Source: Acidimicrobiales bacterium
GTDB taxonomy: Bacteria > Actinomycetota > Acidimicrobiia > Acidimicrobiales > Bog-793
DNA: 64,000 nucleotides
Assembly (NCBI GenBank): GCA_035533595.1
Contig: DATLTN010000065.1
Span: 1-64,000 of the forward strand
Direction: 5' to 3'
Part shown: positions 34,819 to 42,275 of the stretch, one piece after another
Layout of the letters: the number at the start of each line of letters is the position of its first letter
Position numbering within the stretch: position 1 is the stretch's first letter
Position numbers and translations under genes: made by a program
Notes under the pieces: model-generated
The model's database searches: none
What the model saw: only the letters and a program-made list of their open reading frames with translations
What the model was told of the DNA's origin: nothing

Positions 34819-35439
34819 TCAGAAACGGTCGCGGTGGACGACGCTCCCGAGGTCGCGGCGGGGCGCGGCCCTGAGCGCGGCGCCGAGGAGGTAGCCGACG
34901 GGGACGAGCGCGACCTGCGCGACCTCGTCGTAGGGGATGCCGAGGAGCTCGGCCGCCTCGCGCTCGTAGGAGAGGTGCATCGTCGTGAACGCCGTGCCGA
35001 GGCCGCGGCTCCTCGCCGCGAGGCAGAAGCTCCACACCGCCGGCAGGATCGAGCCGAAGTAGGCGGCGAGCGAGGAGGTCGACCGCCCCTCGGGGCGCCC
35101 TTCGGCGCAGGCGACGAGGTGGACGGGGACCTCGCCGAGGTGCTCCGCGAGGTAGCGCGCCGAGTCGTGCACCCGCGCCGTCGCCGCGTCGGGGGCCGGC
35201 CCCGCCGCGATGCGCTCCTCGTAGCGGGAGAAGGCCCGCGCGTAGAGGGCGGCGAGGCCGGCGCGCAGCGCGCCGTCGGTGACCACGACGAAGTGCCATC
35301 CCTGGCGGTTGGAGCCGCTCGGTGCCTGCAGCGCGAGGGCGAGGCACTCCTCGACGAGCTCCTCGGGCACGGGCCGAGCGAGGTCGAGCCGTCGGCGCAC
35401 CGCCCGCGTGGTGCTCAGCAGCTCATCGGGTCCGAGCAT
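34819..35439 (-). CDS. nitroreductase family protein
   Basis: 206 residues. LLSTTRAVRRRLDLARPVPEE is the typical FMN-phosphate binding start, followed by QAPSGSNRQGWHFVVV and, near the end, GIPYDEVAQVALVPVGYLLG. Members reduce nitro groups, quinones or enones with NAD(P)H and FMN. GAGGAGGAG precedes the ATG. It follows the atypical SDR gene on the same strand, with a hairpin between them. Confidence 0.88.
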   Translation of the reverse strand: MLGPDELLSTTRAVRRRLDLARPVPEELVEECLALALQAPSGSNRQGWHFVVVTDGALRAGLAALYARAFSRYEERIAAGPAPDAATARVHDSARYLAEHLGEVPVHLVACAEGRPEGRSTSSLAAYFGSILPAVWSFCLAARSRGLGTAFTTMHLSYEREAAELLGIPYDEVAQVALVPVGYLLGAALRAAPRRDLGSVVHRDRF

Positions 35440-35457
35440 CGGCTCCTCCTCGAACGG

Positions 35458-35490
35458 CCACGGCCCCGGCAGAAAACGCCCGGGCCGTGG
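35458..35490 (-). terminator. hairpin between SDR and nitroreductase genes
   Basis: CCACGGCCC pairs with GGGCCGTGG around an ~15-base loop, with two more pairs possible across a bulge. Placed 29 bp after the SDR stop in the direction of transcription, so it could end or attenuate that transcript. No T-run. Confidence 0.5.
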
Positions 35491-35519
35491 TAGTGGTCTC
35501 GGCGCTTCGCGCCGCGGGG

Positions 35520-36470
35520 CTATTCGGCGTTGCCCGCCTGCAGCCAGCCGACGTAGTCGGCGATCCCCGACTCGGTCGAGTACTGCGGCTCGAAGCCGGT
35601 GTCCTCGTGGATCCAGCTGAGGTCGAGGTAGGGCACCTCGCCGGGGCTGTTCGGGGCGTGGCCGGCGGGGAGCTCGAGCTCGGCGTCGGGGAGCACCTTG
35701 TGGACCGCGGCGACGAGGTCCTCGTTCCTCGTCGCCCGCCCGGAAGCGATGTTGTAGGTACGGTGGTTGAGCTTCTCCGCGACCTGCAGCAGGGCGATGC
35801 CCCGCCCGCAGTCCTTCACGTAGCACATGTCCCCGCCGTCCTCGGCGTAGGGGACGCCGCGCGGCCCTTCGAGGTTGGGCTTCTCGCCCTTCACCGCGGC
35901 GTGCACGAGCTTGGAGGGGAGGTTCGCCATCGAGTGGTAGAGCGGCCCCCAGATGCCAGCGATGCGGAGGTTCACGAGGTCGATCCCGGTGCGGCCGGCG
36001 AAGTGGGTGCCGAGGATCTCGTAGGACTTCTTGAAGGCCTCGGTCGGGTTGCCGCCGGTCATCGGCAGCGGCATGTCCTCGCGGTAGGGGAGCTCGCGCA
36101 CCCCGGAGTAGACGGCGAGCGAGCTCGCGATCCCGATCCGCTTGACCTCCCAGTCCTGGGCCGCCTGCAGGGCGTTCAGCAGGCCGTTCATGTTCACGCG
36201 GAAGTCGTCGGCGGGGCTGAGGGCACCGAGGCCCGGCACCGCGAGGTGGACGATGCCGTCGATGTGGTGCTTCTTGCCGATCGCCATGAACGACTCGGTG
36301 TCGGTCACGTCGAGCTGCTCGATGAAGACCCGCTTGCCGACCTCGTCCTTGATGAAGTCGGGCTCGCGCGCCACGCGGTACTGAGTGAGGACGCAGGTCT
36401 CCCCCAGGTCGAGCAGCGCCCGCGCCGTGTGCAGGCCGATGAAACCGAGTCCCCCGGTCACCAGGATCAT
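35520..36470 (-). CDS. NAD-dependent epimerase/dehydratase-like SDR with altered active site
   Basis: 316 residues, extended SDR fold. MILVTGGLGFIGLHTARALL binds the cofactor, and DGIVHLAVPG and IGIASSLAVYSG are in their usual places. At the catalytic YxxxK position the protein reads FKKSY, so both tyrosine and lysine are replaced by Phe and Tyr. A normal hydride-transfer mechanism is therefore doubtful. It may be a structural or binding protein, or a lyase. It sits beside a nitroreductase and two RraA-type aldolase genes. Confidence 0.78.
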   Translation of the reverse strand: MILVTGGLGFIGLHTARALLDLGETCVLTQYRVAREPDFIKDEVGKRVFIEQLDVTDTESFMAIGKKHHIDGIVHLAVPGLGALSPADDFRVNMNGLLNALQAAQDWEVKRIGIASSLAVYSGVRELPYREDMPLPMTGGNPTEAFKKSYEILGTHFAGRTGIDLVNLRIAGIWGPLYHSMANLPSKLVHAAVKGEKPNLEGPRGVPYAEDGGDMCYVKDCGRGIALLQVAEKLNHRTYNIASGRATRNEDLVAAVHKVLPDAELELPAGHAPNSPGEVPYLDLSWIHEDTGFEPQYSTESGIADYVGWLQAGNAE

Positions 36471-36625
36471 CTCGGTGCTCCTTTCCCTTCGTCCGGCGCC
36501 CTCGCGCCCGTGACGTGCTGCACCGGCGGCGGAGTGCCGGCCGGAGGCTCTGCCCCGCAGGGCGTCCGCACCTTAGAGCCCTCGCCCCGCCCCGTGAGGG
36601 CCGGGAGGCCGGCGGCGCGGGCGCT

Positions 36626-37282
36626 CTATCGCTTGGTCTGCAGGTTGTGGTAGCCGTGCTTCGCGCGCGCGTCGGAGAGGCGCGTGTTGTTCTTCAGCGC
36701 TTCGTCGCTGATCGCCTGCTCGGTCGACTCGATCTCGGTGGCAAGCTTCGCGATCTCCTCGGCCCGCTCGCGCGGCAGCACGATGATCCCGTCGGCGTCG
36801 CCGACGATCACGTCGTCGGGGCGCACGAGGCAGCCGCCGACGGCGACCGCGATCTGCATCGCCTCGGCGCGCACGCGGTCCTTGCCGGTGCGCATCCAGT
36901 GCGCACGCGCGTAGAGCGAGTAGTCGACGTCAAAGGCGCGCTGCACGTCGCGGCAGATGCCGTCGATCACCGTCGCCGAGATGCCCCGGTGCTCGGCGAC
37001 CTCGGAGAGGATCCCGCCCCACACGGTGACGTCGGTGCGGCCGTGGTTGGAGAGCACGATCACCGAGCCCGGCTCGACGTCGTCGATGTAGTCGCCCACG
37101 GTGCCGCCCTCGGTGCCGACCGGCACGTACTGCACCGTGAAGGCGCGACCGGCGATCGTGCCCGACCCGGCGACGCGGATGATCCCGCTCGCCTGGGTGA
37201 TGAGCCCGAGACGGTCACAGGTGTCGGAGACCACCGCGGTGTTGAGCTTGCGCAGACTGGTGAGGACCTCGTCGTCGGCCAT
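36626..37282 (-). CDS. RraA-family protein (HMG/CHA aldolase type), copy A
   Basis: 218 residues. VIDGICRDVQ holds the arginine and aspartate of the active site, and DDVIVGDADGIIVLPRERAEEI is the signature C-terminal stretch. Catalytic relatives cleave 4-hydroxy-4-methyl-2-oxoglutarate or 4-carboxy-4-hydroxy-2-oxoadipate to pyruvate and a second acid in protocatechuate and gallate degradation; others regulate RNase E. The upstream paralogue ends two bases before this ATG. AAAGGA five bases upstream favours this start over the ATG at 37288. Confidence 0.85.
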   Translation of the reverse strand: MADDEVLTSLRKLNTAVVSDTCDRLGLITQASGIIRVAGSGTIAGRAFTVQYVPVGTEGGTVGDYIDDVEPGSVIVLSNHGRTDVTVWGGILSEVAEHRGISATVIDGICRDVQRAFDVDYSLYARAHWMRTGKDRVRAEAMQIAVAVGGCLVRPDDVIVGDADGIIVLPRERAEEIAKLATEIESTEQAISDEALKNNTRLSDARAKHGYHNLQTKR

Positions 37283-37284
37283 CG

Positions 37285-37956
37285 TCATCCTTTCTTCAGC
37301 ATCGACTCGTAGTTGCCGCTCAGCACGTCGGTGACGGTGACCCCGGCGCGGAGCTGAGCGGCCATCTCCGCCTCCTTGGCGTAGAGCTCGTCGGCCTTGT
37401 CGAGCACCTCCGAGGCGTTCGCGGCCGAGAGGAAGACCACCCCGGAGCGATCGGCGAGGACGAGGTCGCCCTCCTCGAGCACCACGTTCTCGAGCTCGAG
37501 CGGCTCGCCGTTGGAGATCTCGACGGTGCGCGCCCGCGCCGTGCGGGGGGTCGCGGAGTGCGCGTAGTAGGGGAGGCCGACCTCGGCGACGTCGTCGACG
37601 TCGCGCGCCGCGCCGTAGACGACGACGCCGGCGACCTGCTTGATGCTCGCCGCCAGCGAGAGCAGGCCGCCCCAACCCGCCGACTCGCCCTTGCCGGCGC
37701 GGTTGTCGACGACGATCACGTCGCCCGGCTCGGAGGCGGCGATCGCCGCCGAACCGAGGTGGCGGGCGGGCAGGCCCTTCGCCTCGGCGGCGGGGCCGAG
37801 GCCCACGGTCTTCACGCGGCCAGCGATCTTCGGGCACTCCCACAGGGGGCGGATGCCAATGATGGAGCCCGGCAGGCCGAGGGCGTCCAGGGCGTCGGAC
37901 ACCGTGCAGGTGTCCATCTTCTCGAGCCGCTCTACGAGCGCGCGCACGTCACTCAC
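37285..37956 (-). CDS. RraA-family protein (HMG/CHA aldolase type), copy B
   Basis: 223 residues. GAARDVDD keeps the Arg-Asp pair and GDLVLADRSGVVFLSAANASEVL the C-terminal metal-binding stretch. It is only distantly similar to copy A, so the pair may form a heteromer or act on different substrates. The GTG follows GGAGG at seven bases. The two genes overlap in their control region and form one operon, divergent from the MFS exporter gene. Confidence 0.83.
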   Translation of the reverse strand: MSDVRALVERLEKMDTCTVSDALDALGLPGSIIGIRPLWECPKIAGRVKTVGLGPAAEAKGLPARHLGSAAIAASEPGDVIVVDNRAGKGESAGWGGLLSLAASIKQVAGVVVYGAARDVDDVAEVGLPYYAHSATPRTARARTVEISNGEPLELENVVLEEGDLVLADRSGVVFLSAANASEVLDKADELYAKEAEMAAQLRAGVTVTDVLSGNYESMLKKG

Positions 37957-38051
37957 CGCGCTGCCTCCGGAGGTGTCGGGAGCGGCGGCGCCGCTCTTCC
38001 GCTGAAGCGTCGACACCCTATCCCGGGAGCGCGCGCTCCTCCCGGGGGCGC

Positions 38052-38086
38052 CGGGTCGATCCTTCGGACTGCGAAGGACCGACCCG
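38052..38086. promoter_or_regulatory. 15-bp-stem hairpin between RraA operon and MFS gene
   Basis: CGGGTCG-a-TCCTTCG and CGAAGGA-c-CGACCCG pair around a 5-base loop with one mismatch. It lies upstream of both divergent genes, so it cannot terminate either. An operator or an mRNA leader element is more likely. Confidence 0.4.
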
Positions 38087-38109
38087 CAGCCAGTAGGGTG
38101 GCGTCGGTC

Positions 38110-39369
38110 GTGGGCAAATTCTTCGTCGACACCACGCCGCTCCGGCTCTACCCCGAGTTCCGCAGGGTCTGGATCGGCGCCGCCGTCTCCGCGGTCGGCT
38201 CGCAGCTCGCCGTGGTGGCCGTCGCCTACCAGGTCTACCGGCTGACCCACTCCTCGCTCGACGTCGGCCTCATCAGCCTCGTCCAGCTCGGACCCTCCCT
38301 CGTCGGCTCGGTGCTCGGCGGCTCGATCGCCGACGCCTTCGACCGGCGGCGGCTGCTCTTGTTCACCGGGAGCACGATGGCGGTGGTCTCCTGCGGCCTC
38401 GCCCTGAACGCCGCGCGCCACCACCCCTCGCTGCTGTTGATCTACGTCCTCGCCGGGGCGAACGCCGCGCTGCAGGGCGTCGACGGGCCGGCCCGGCAGG
38501 CGCTATTGATCTCGATCGTCGAGCGCGAGCTGCTGATCTCGGCGAACGCCCTCCGCCAGCTGATCGGCCAGGTCTCCCAGGTCCTCGGCCCCTCCCTCGG
38601 CGGCATCCTGCTCGCGGCGTTCGGGGTGGAGATCGTCTTCTTCCTGAACGCCGGGAGCTTCGTCGTCGCCGTCGGCGCGGTGCTCACCGTCGGCGCGCAC
38701 CCGCCGCTCGGCGGGGCGACGCGCTTCGGGCTGCGCTCGATCGCCGAGGGCTTCCAGTTCCTGAAAGGGCGCCAGGCGATCCAGGGCTGCTTCATCGCCG
38801 ACCTCAACGCCACGATCCTCGGCATGCCGACTGCGCTCTTCCCGGCGCTCGCCACCGTCCAGTTCCACGGCGGGGCCGGGACCGTCGGCCTCCTCTACGC
38901 CGCGCCGGGGGCGGGCGCGGTGGTCGCCTCCGCCTTCTCCGGCTGGACGCGCCGCATCCGCCGCCCCGGCTACGCCGTCTGCGTGGCGATCGTCTGCTGG
39001 GGGGTCGCCCTCACCGCCTTCGGCTTCGCCCGCCAGGTCGTCCTCGCCTTCGGGCTGCTCGCGATCGCCGGCGGCGCCGACGTCATCTCGGCCGTCTTCC
39101 GCTCGACGATCATCCAGACCGAGACGCCGGACCGCCTGCGCGGTCGGCTCACCTCGATCCAGCTCGCGGTGGTCCAAAGCGGCCCCCGCCTCGGCAACGC
39201 CGAGGCGGGGCTCGTCGCGGCAGCCTCGAGCAACCAGCTCTCGGTCGTCTCGGGCGGCCTCGGGTGCATCGTCGGCATCGCGATCGTCGCCCGCTTGATG
39301 CCACGCTTCATCCGTTACGAGCTCGGCCGCGACGAGCACGAGACCGCGGCCCAGCCGCGCGGCGCATAG
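38110..39369 (+). CDS. MFS exporter (EntS-like)
   Basis: 419 residues with about 12 transmembrane helices. The intracellular loop GGSIADAFDRRRLLLFTGS between helices 2 and 3 has the MFS motif A pattern, and GANAALQGVDGPARQALLISIV is typical of the MFS_3/enterobactin-exporter group. It probably expels small organic molecules. The GTG at 38110 is chosen; a TAGGGT lies ten bases upstream. An earlier GTG at 38098 is possible. Confidence 0.85.
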   Translation: MGKFFVDTTPLRLYPEFRRVWIGAAVSAVGSQLAVVAVAYQVYRLTHSSLDVGLISLVQLGPSLVGSVLGGSIADAFDRRRLLLFTGSTMAVVSCGLALNAARHHPSLLLIYVLAGANAALQGVDGPARQALLISIVERELLISANALRQLIGQVSQVLGPSLGGILLAAFGVEIVFFLNAGSFVVAVGAVLTVGAHPPLGGATRFGLRSIAEGFQFLKGRQAIQGCFIADLNATILGMPTALFPALATVQFHGGAGTVGLLYAAPGAGAVVASAFSGWTRRIRRPGYAVCVAIVCWGVALTAFGFARQVVLAFGLLAIAGGADVISAVFRSTIIQTETPDRLRGRLTSIQLAVVQSGPRLGNAEAGLVAAASSNQLSVVSGGLGCIVGIAIVARLMPRFIRYELGRDEHETAAQPRGA

Positions 39370-39446
39370 GTTTGCGAGCCTCCGGGACCGGGTAGCAACC
39401 TTTGGAGTTCTCCCCGCCGCCGCCTCCTTGCGCGCGCGGAATCCCA

Positions 39447-39475
39447 TGTCACGGGCTGGAAGCGCGATCTAGAGT
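39447..39475 (+). promoter_or_regulatory. promoter candidate for STAS-HATPase pair
   Basis: TGTCAC, 17-bp spacer, TAGAGT. It gives a ~62-nt leader to the ATG at 39544. It is of housekeeping rather than SigB type. Confidence 0.45.
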
Positions 39476-39543
39476 TGTACCCGGAAAGGGCCGCCTGAGC
39501 ACGGCCACCCCTCGCGGCCGGGCACGAGAACGGCAGGAGCCAG

Positions 39544-39882
39544 ATGGACGAGCTGCTCGACATCAGTGAGACCTCGGACAACGGCGTCCCGGTGCTCGCG
39601 CTGCGCGGCGAGATCGACCTCTCGAGCAGCCCGCAGCTGCGCGAGGCGCTCGTCCGCCTGCAGGAGGAGGAGCCGCCGGTCGTCGTGCTCGACCTCTCCG
39701 ACGTCACCTTCCTCGACTCGACCGGCCTCGGCATCCTGATCGGCGCCCTGAAGCGCCGGGAGAGCGCGGGTGGTGACCTGCGCCTCGTGATCACCCGGCC
39801 GAACCTGCTGAAGGTCTTCGAGATCACCGGGCTGACGACCGTCTTCCGGCTCTTCCCGAGCCGGGCGGAGGCCTGTACGTGA
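39544..39882 (+). CDS. STAS anti-sigma factor antagonist
   Basis: 112 residues, one STAS domain with the phosphorylation site in FLDSTGLGILIGALKR. It is closely related to the STAS protein at 10665 (GEIDLSSSPQLREAL versus GEVDISTAAELREQL). GGCAGGAG precedes the ATG. The stop overlaps the next start by four bases. Unlike the locus at 10665 no sigma factor follows, so this pair probably feeds into a sigma factor encoded elsewhere. Confidence 0.87.
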   Translation: MDELLDISETSDNGVPVLALRGEIDLSSSPQLREALVRLQEEEPPVVVLDLSDVTFLDSTGLGILIGALKRRESAGGDLRLVITRPNLLKVFEITGLTTVFRLFPSRAEACT

Positions 39883-40289
39883 CCCACCCCAACCTCGAGC
39901 TCGTGCCCCACGAGGAGACCGAGGTGACGCTCGTGCTGCCGATCGAGGCCGACTGGCTCGCCCTCGCGCGCACCACCGGCGCCGCGGTGGCGGCGCGCGC
40001 GGACTTCACCTACGACGAGATCGCCGACCTCCGGCTGGCGATCGACGAGCTGTGCCTCTCGCTCATCGAGCGCCACGCGACGCGCGGTCGGATCGAGCTC
40101 ACCTACACCCTGAACAGCGACACGCTGCGCGTCGAGGCCTGCCTCACCGAGCTCCCCCTCGACACCCCGCAGCTCGAGCGGGCGGGGCAGGAGTTCTCCC
40201 AGCGCATCCTCGACGCCCTGGTCGACACGCACGCGCTGCGCGAGGACGCCCCCGCGGCCTGGTTTACCAAGCGGCGGACCGCGCACTGA
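39879..40289 (+). CDS. anti-sigma factor, HATPase fold with degenerate N-box
   Basis: 136 residues. The family core is visible (YDEIADLRLAIDELCLSLIERHATRGRIELTYTL), but the N-box asparagine is replaced by serine (ELCLS), and no DxGxG motif is present. The same kind of loss occurs in the protein at 11003, suggesting a subfamily that binds without phosphorylating. GTG start overlapping the STAS stop. A deacetylase-like gene begins one base after its stop. Confidence 0.75.
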   Translation: MTHPNLELVPHEETEVTLVLPIEADWLALARTTGAAVAARADFTYDEIADLRLAIDELCLSLIERHATRGRIELTYTLNSDTLRVEACLTELPLDTPQLERAGQEFSQRILDALVDTHALREDAPAAWFTKRRTAH

Positions 40290-40290
40290 G

Positions 40291-41157
40291 GTGACCGGTC
40301 GCCACGCGCCGATCGCGCGCGGCCCGGCACGACGGGACCTCGAGGGGCCCGCGGGCAAGCGCCTCGTCGTGCAGGTCGTGATCAACGCCGAGAGCTGGGC
40401 CTACGACCGGCCGATGCCGCGGCGGATCCTCGGGGCGCCGCACGGCAGCGAGACCGTCCCCGACGTCCCGAACTTCAGCTGGGTCGCCTACGGCATGCGC
40501 CGCGGCCTGCCCCGCCTCCTCGATGCCCTCGCCGCCCGCCACCTGCCGGCGACGGTCGCCCTCAACGCCTCGGTGATCGAGGACTACCCCGAGGCCGCGG
40601 CCGCCCTCGCCGAGGCGGGCCACGAGCTGGTCGGCCACGGCGTCGAGCAGGAGACCCTGCACCGCGCAGGCGACGAGGCCCTCGTGATCGCCGAGTCCCT
40701 GCGCCGCCTCGCGGCCCTCTCGGGGAGGCCCGTGCGGGGCTGGCTCGGCCCCGGCCTGCAGGAGACCTTCGCCACCCTCGACCACCTCTCGGGCGCAGGG
40801 GTCGACTACGTCCTCGACTGGGTGATCGACGACGTCCCGGTCTGGCTCGAGGCCTCGCCCCGGCCGGTGCTCTCGGTCCCCTACTCCCTCGAGCTCAACG
40901 ACTCGGTGCTCTTCGCCGCCCACGAATACCCGACGGGCGAGTACCTCGCCCGCCTGCACGCGACCCTCGACGGCCTCGCCCCCGACCTCGAGGAGGGCGC
41001 GGTCGTCCTCTCGCTCCCCCTCCACCCGCACCTCCTCGGCGTCCCCCACCGCATCGGCTCGTTCACGGCCGCGCTCGACCTGCTGGCCGCCCGCGACGAC
41101 TGCACCTTCCTTGACGGAAGCGGCATCCACGACTGGTTCACCGCCGCGACGCGCTGA
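40291..41157 (+). CDS. polysaccharide deacetylase-like hydrolase (PuuE type)
   Basis: 288 residues, NodB-like barrel. VINAESWAYDRPMPRRI, YGMRRGLPRLLDALAARHLPATVALNASVIEDYPE and GHELVGHGVEQETLHRAGDEA follow the pattern of PuuE-type allantoinases and related amide hydrolases rather than secreted chitin deacetylases. No signal peptide is present, in line with a cytoplasmic metabolic enzyme. It starts one base after the anti-sigma gene, probably in the same transcript. Confidence 0.8.
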   Translation: MTGRHAPIARGPARRDLEGPAGKRLVVQVVINAESWAYDRPMPRRILGAPHGSETVPDVPNFSWVAYGMRRGLPRLLDALAARHLPATVALNASVIEDYPEAAAALAEAGHELVGHGVEQETLHRAGDEALVIAESLRRLAALSGRPVRGWLGPGLQETFATLDHLSGAGVDYVLDWVIDDVPVWLEASPRPVLSVPYSLELNDSVLFAAHEYPTGEYLARLHATLDGLAPDLEEGAVVLSLPLHPHLLGVPHRIGSFTAALDLLAARDDCTFLDGSGIHDWFTAATR

Positions 41158-41240
41158 CCGTTCCCGTGCAGCGGGGGCGAAGTCGCGCGAACCTTCGCCG
41201 GTGGCGGCAAAGAGCGCCGCCGCCGAGGAGGCGAACAGCG

Positions 41241-41678
41241 ATGTTCGACGTCAATGAGATCGGCCTGCAGGGGCGCGCCACCCGACTGCACCACCTCGGC
41301 TGGGCCGTGCCCGCACTCGACGCCGGGAGCGGCGTCTTCGGGGAGGTGCTCGGCCTCCCGCACCTCCTCGACGAGAGCCTCCCCGGCGTGGAGCTGCGCT
41401 TCTTCGAGGCCGGGGAGTGCCTGGTCGAGCTGCTCGCCCCCACCGCCTCGGGGGGCGTCGAGGCGCTCGTCGCCCGCCAGGGGGGTGGCCTGCATCACCT
41501 CGCCTTCGCCGTCGACGACGTCGACGCCGCGCTCTCGGCCTGCGCCCGCGAGGGCTGCACCCTGATCGACCACTCCAAGCGGCCGGGCAGCCGGCGCACC
41601 GAGATCGGCTTCGTCGACCCGGCCTGGCCAGGCGGCGTGCTCCTCGAGTTCGTCGAGGACCCGAGCTTGTCGGGCTGA
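41241..41678 (+). CDS. VOC family protein (methylmalonyl-CoA epimerase-like)
   Basis: 145 residues, two VOC repeats. LHHLGWAVPALDAG and LHHLAFAVDDVDAALSACAREG supply metal-ligand histidines, and ELLAPTASGG and VLLEFVED the glutamates. This arrangement fits methylmalonyl-CoA epimerase or lactoylglutathione lyase relatives. GAGGAGG precedes the ATG. It converges on the MaoC gene; together they may act on branched acyl-CoA. Confidence 0.8.
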   Translation: MFDVNEIGLQGRATRLHHLGWAVPALDAGSGVFGEVLGLPHLLDESLPGVELRFFEAGECLVELLAPTASGGVEALVARQGGGLHHLAFAVDDVDAALSACAREGCTLIDHSKRPGSRRTEIGFVDPAWPGGVLLEFVEDPSLSG

Positions 41679-41700
41679 GCTTCTCGGGCTGGGGGAGCCC

Positions 41701-42234
41701 TCAGCGCCGGGGCTCGACCGCCCGCACCTGCGGACCGAAGCCCCGCCGGTAGACCATCAGGGTCCGCTTGAAGGTGATCACGATCGTCCCGTCCTGCTTG
41801 AAGCCGGTGGTGGCCACGGTGACGATCCCGACCTCGGGGCGGGAGCGGCTCTCGCGGGCCTCGAGGACCTCGGACTCGGAGTAGATCGTGTCGCCCTCGA
41901 AGACGGGGGCGGGGAGGCGCACCTCGTCCCAGCCGAGGTTGGCGAAGACGTTCTGGCTGACGTCGACGACGCTCTGCCCGGTGACGAGGGCGAGGGTGAA
42001 GGTCGAGTCGACGAGGGGGCGGCCGAACTCGGTCTGGGAGGCGTAGTGGCGGTCGAAGTGGACGGGCGCGGTGTTCTGGGTGAGCAGGGTCATCCAGATG
42101 TTGTCGGTCTCGGTCACCGTCCGCCCGAGCGGATGGCGGTAGCGGTCGCCGACGCGGAAGTCCTCGAAGAAGCGTCCCGCCCAGGAGACGATCGGCTCGC
42201 CGGCGGGGGGCGTCGGGTCGGGTGCCTGGCTCAC
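41701..42234 (-). CDS. MaoC-like (hot-dog fold) hydratase
   Basis: 177 residues. The hydratase signature is visible around LLTQNTAPVHFDRHYASQTEFGRPLVDSTFTLALVTG, with the Asn/His pair of the R-hydratase site, followed by VFEGDTIYSESEVLEAR. It resembles mesaconyl-CoA or beta-methylmalyl-CoA hydratases as well as general enoyl-CoA hydratases. GTG start; the upstream extension lacks similarity. Confidence 0.85.
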   Translation of the reverse strand: MSQAPDPTPPAGEPIVSWAGRFFEDFRVGDRYRHPLGRTVTETDNIWMTLLTQNTAPVHFDRHYASQTEFGRPLVDSTFTLALVTGQSVVDVSQNVFANLGWDEVRLPAPVFEGDTIYSESEVLEARESRSRPEVGIVTVATTGFKQDGTIVITFKRTLMVYRRGFGPQVRAVEPRR

Positions 42235-42275
42235 GGGGGCGATGATGGCAGATCGACCGCGTTCCCCAGTCGCCC

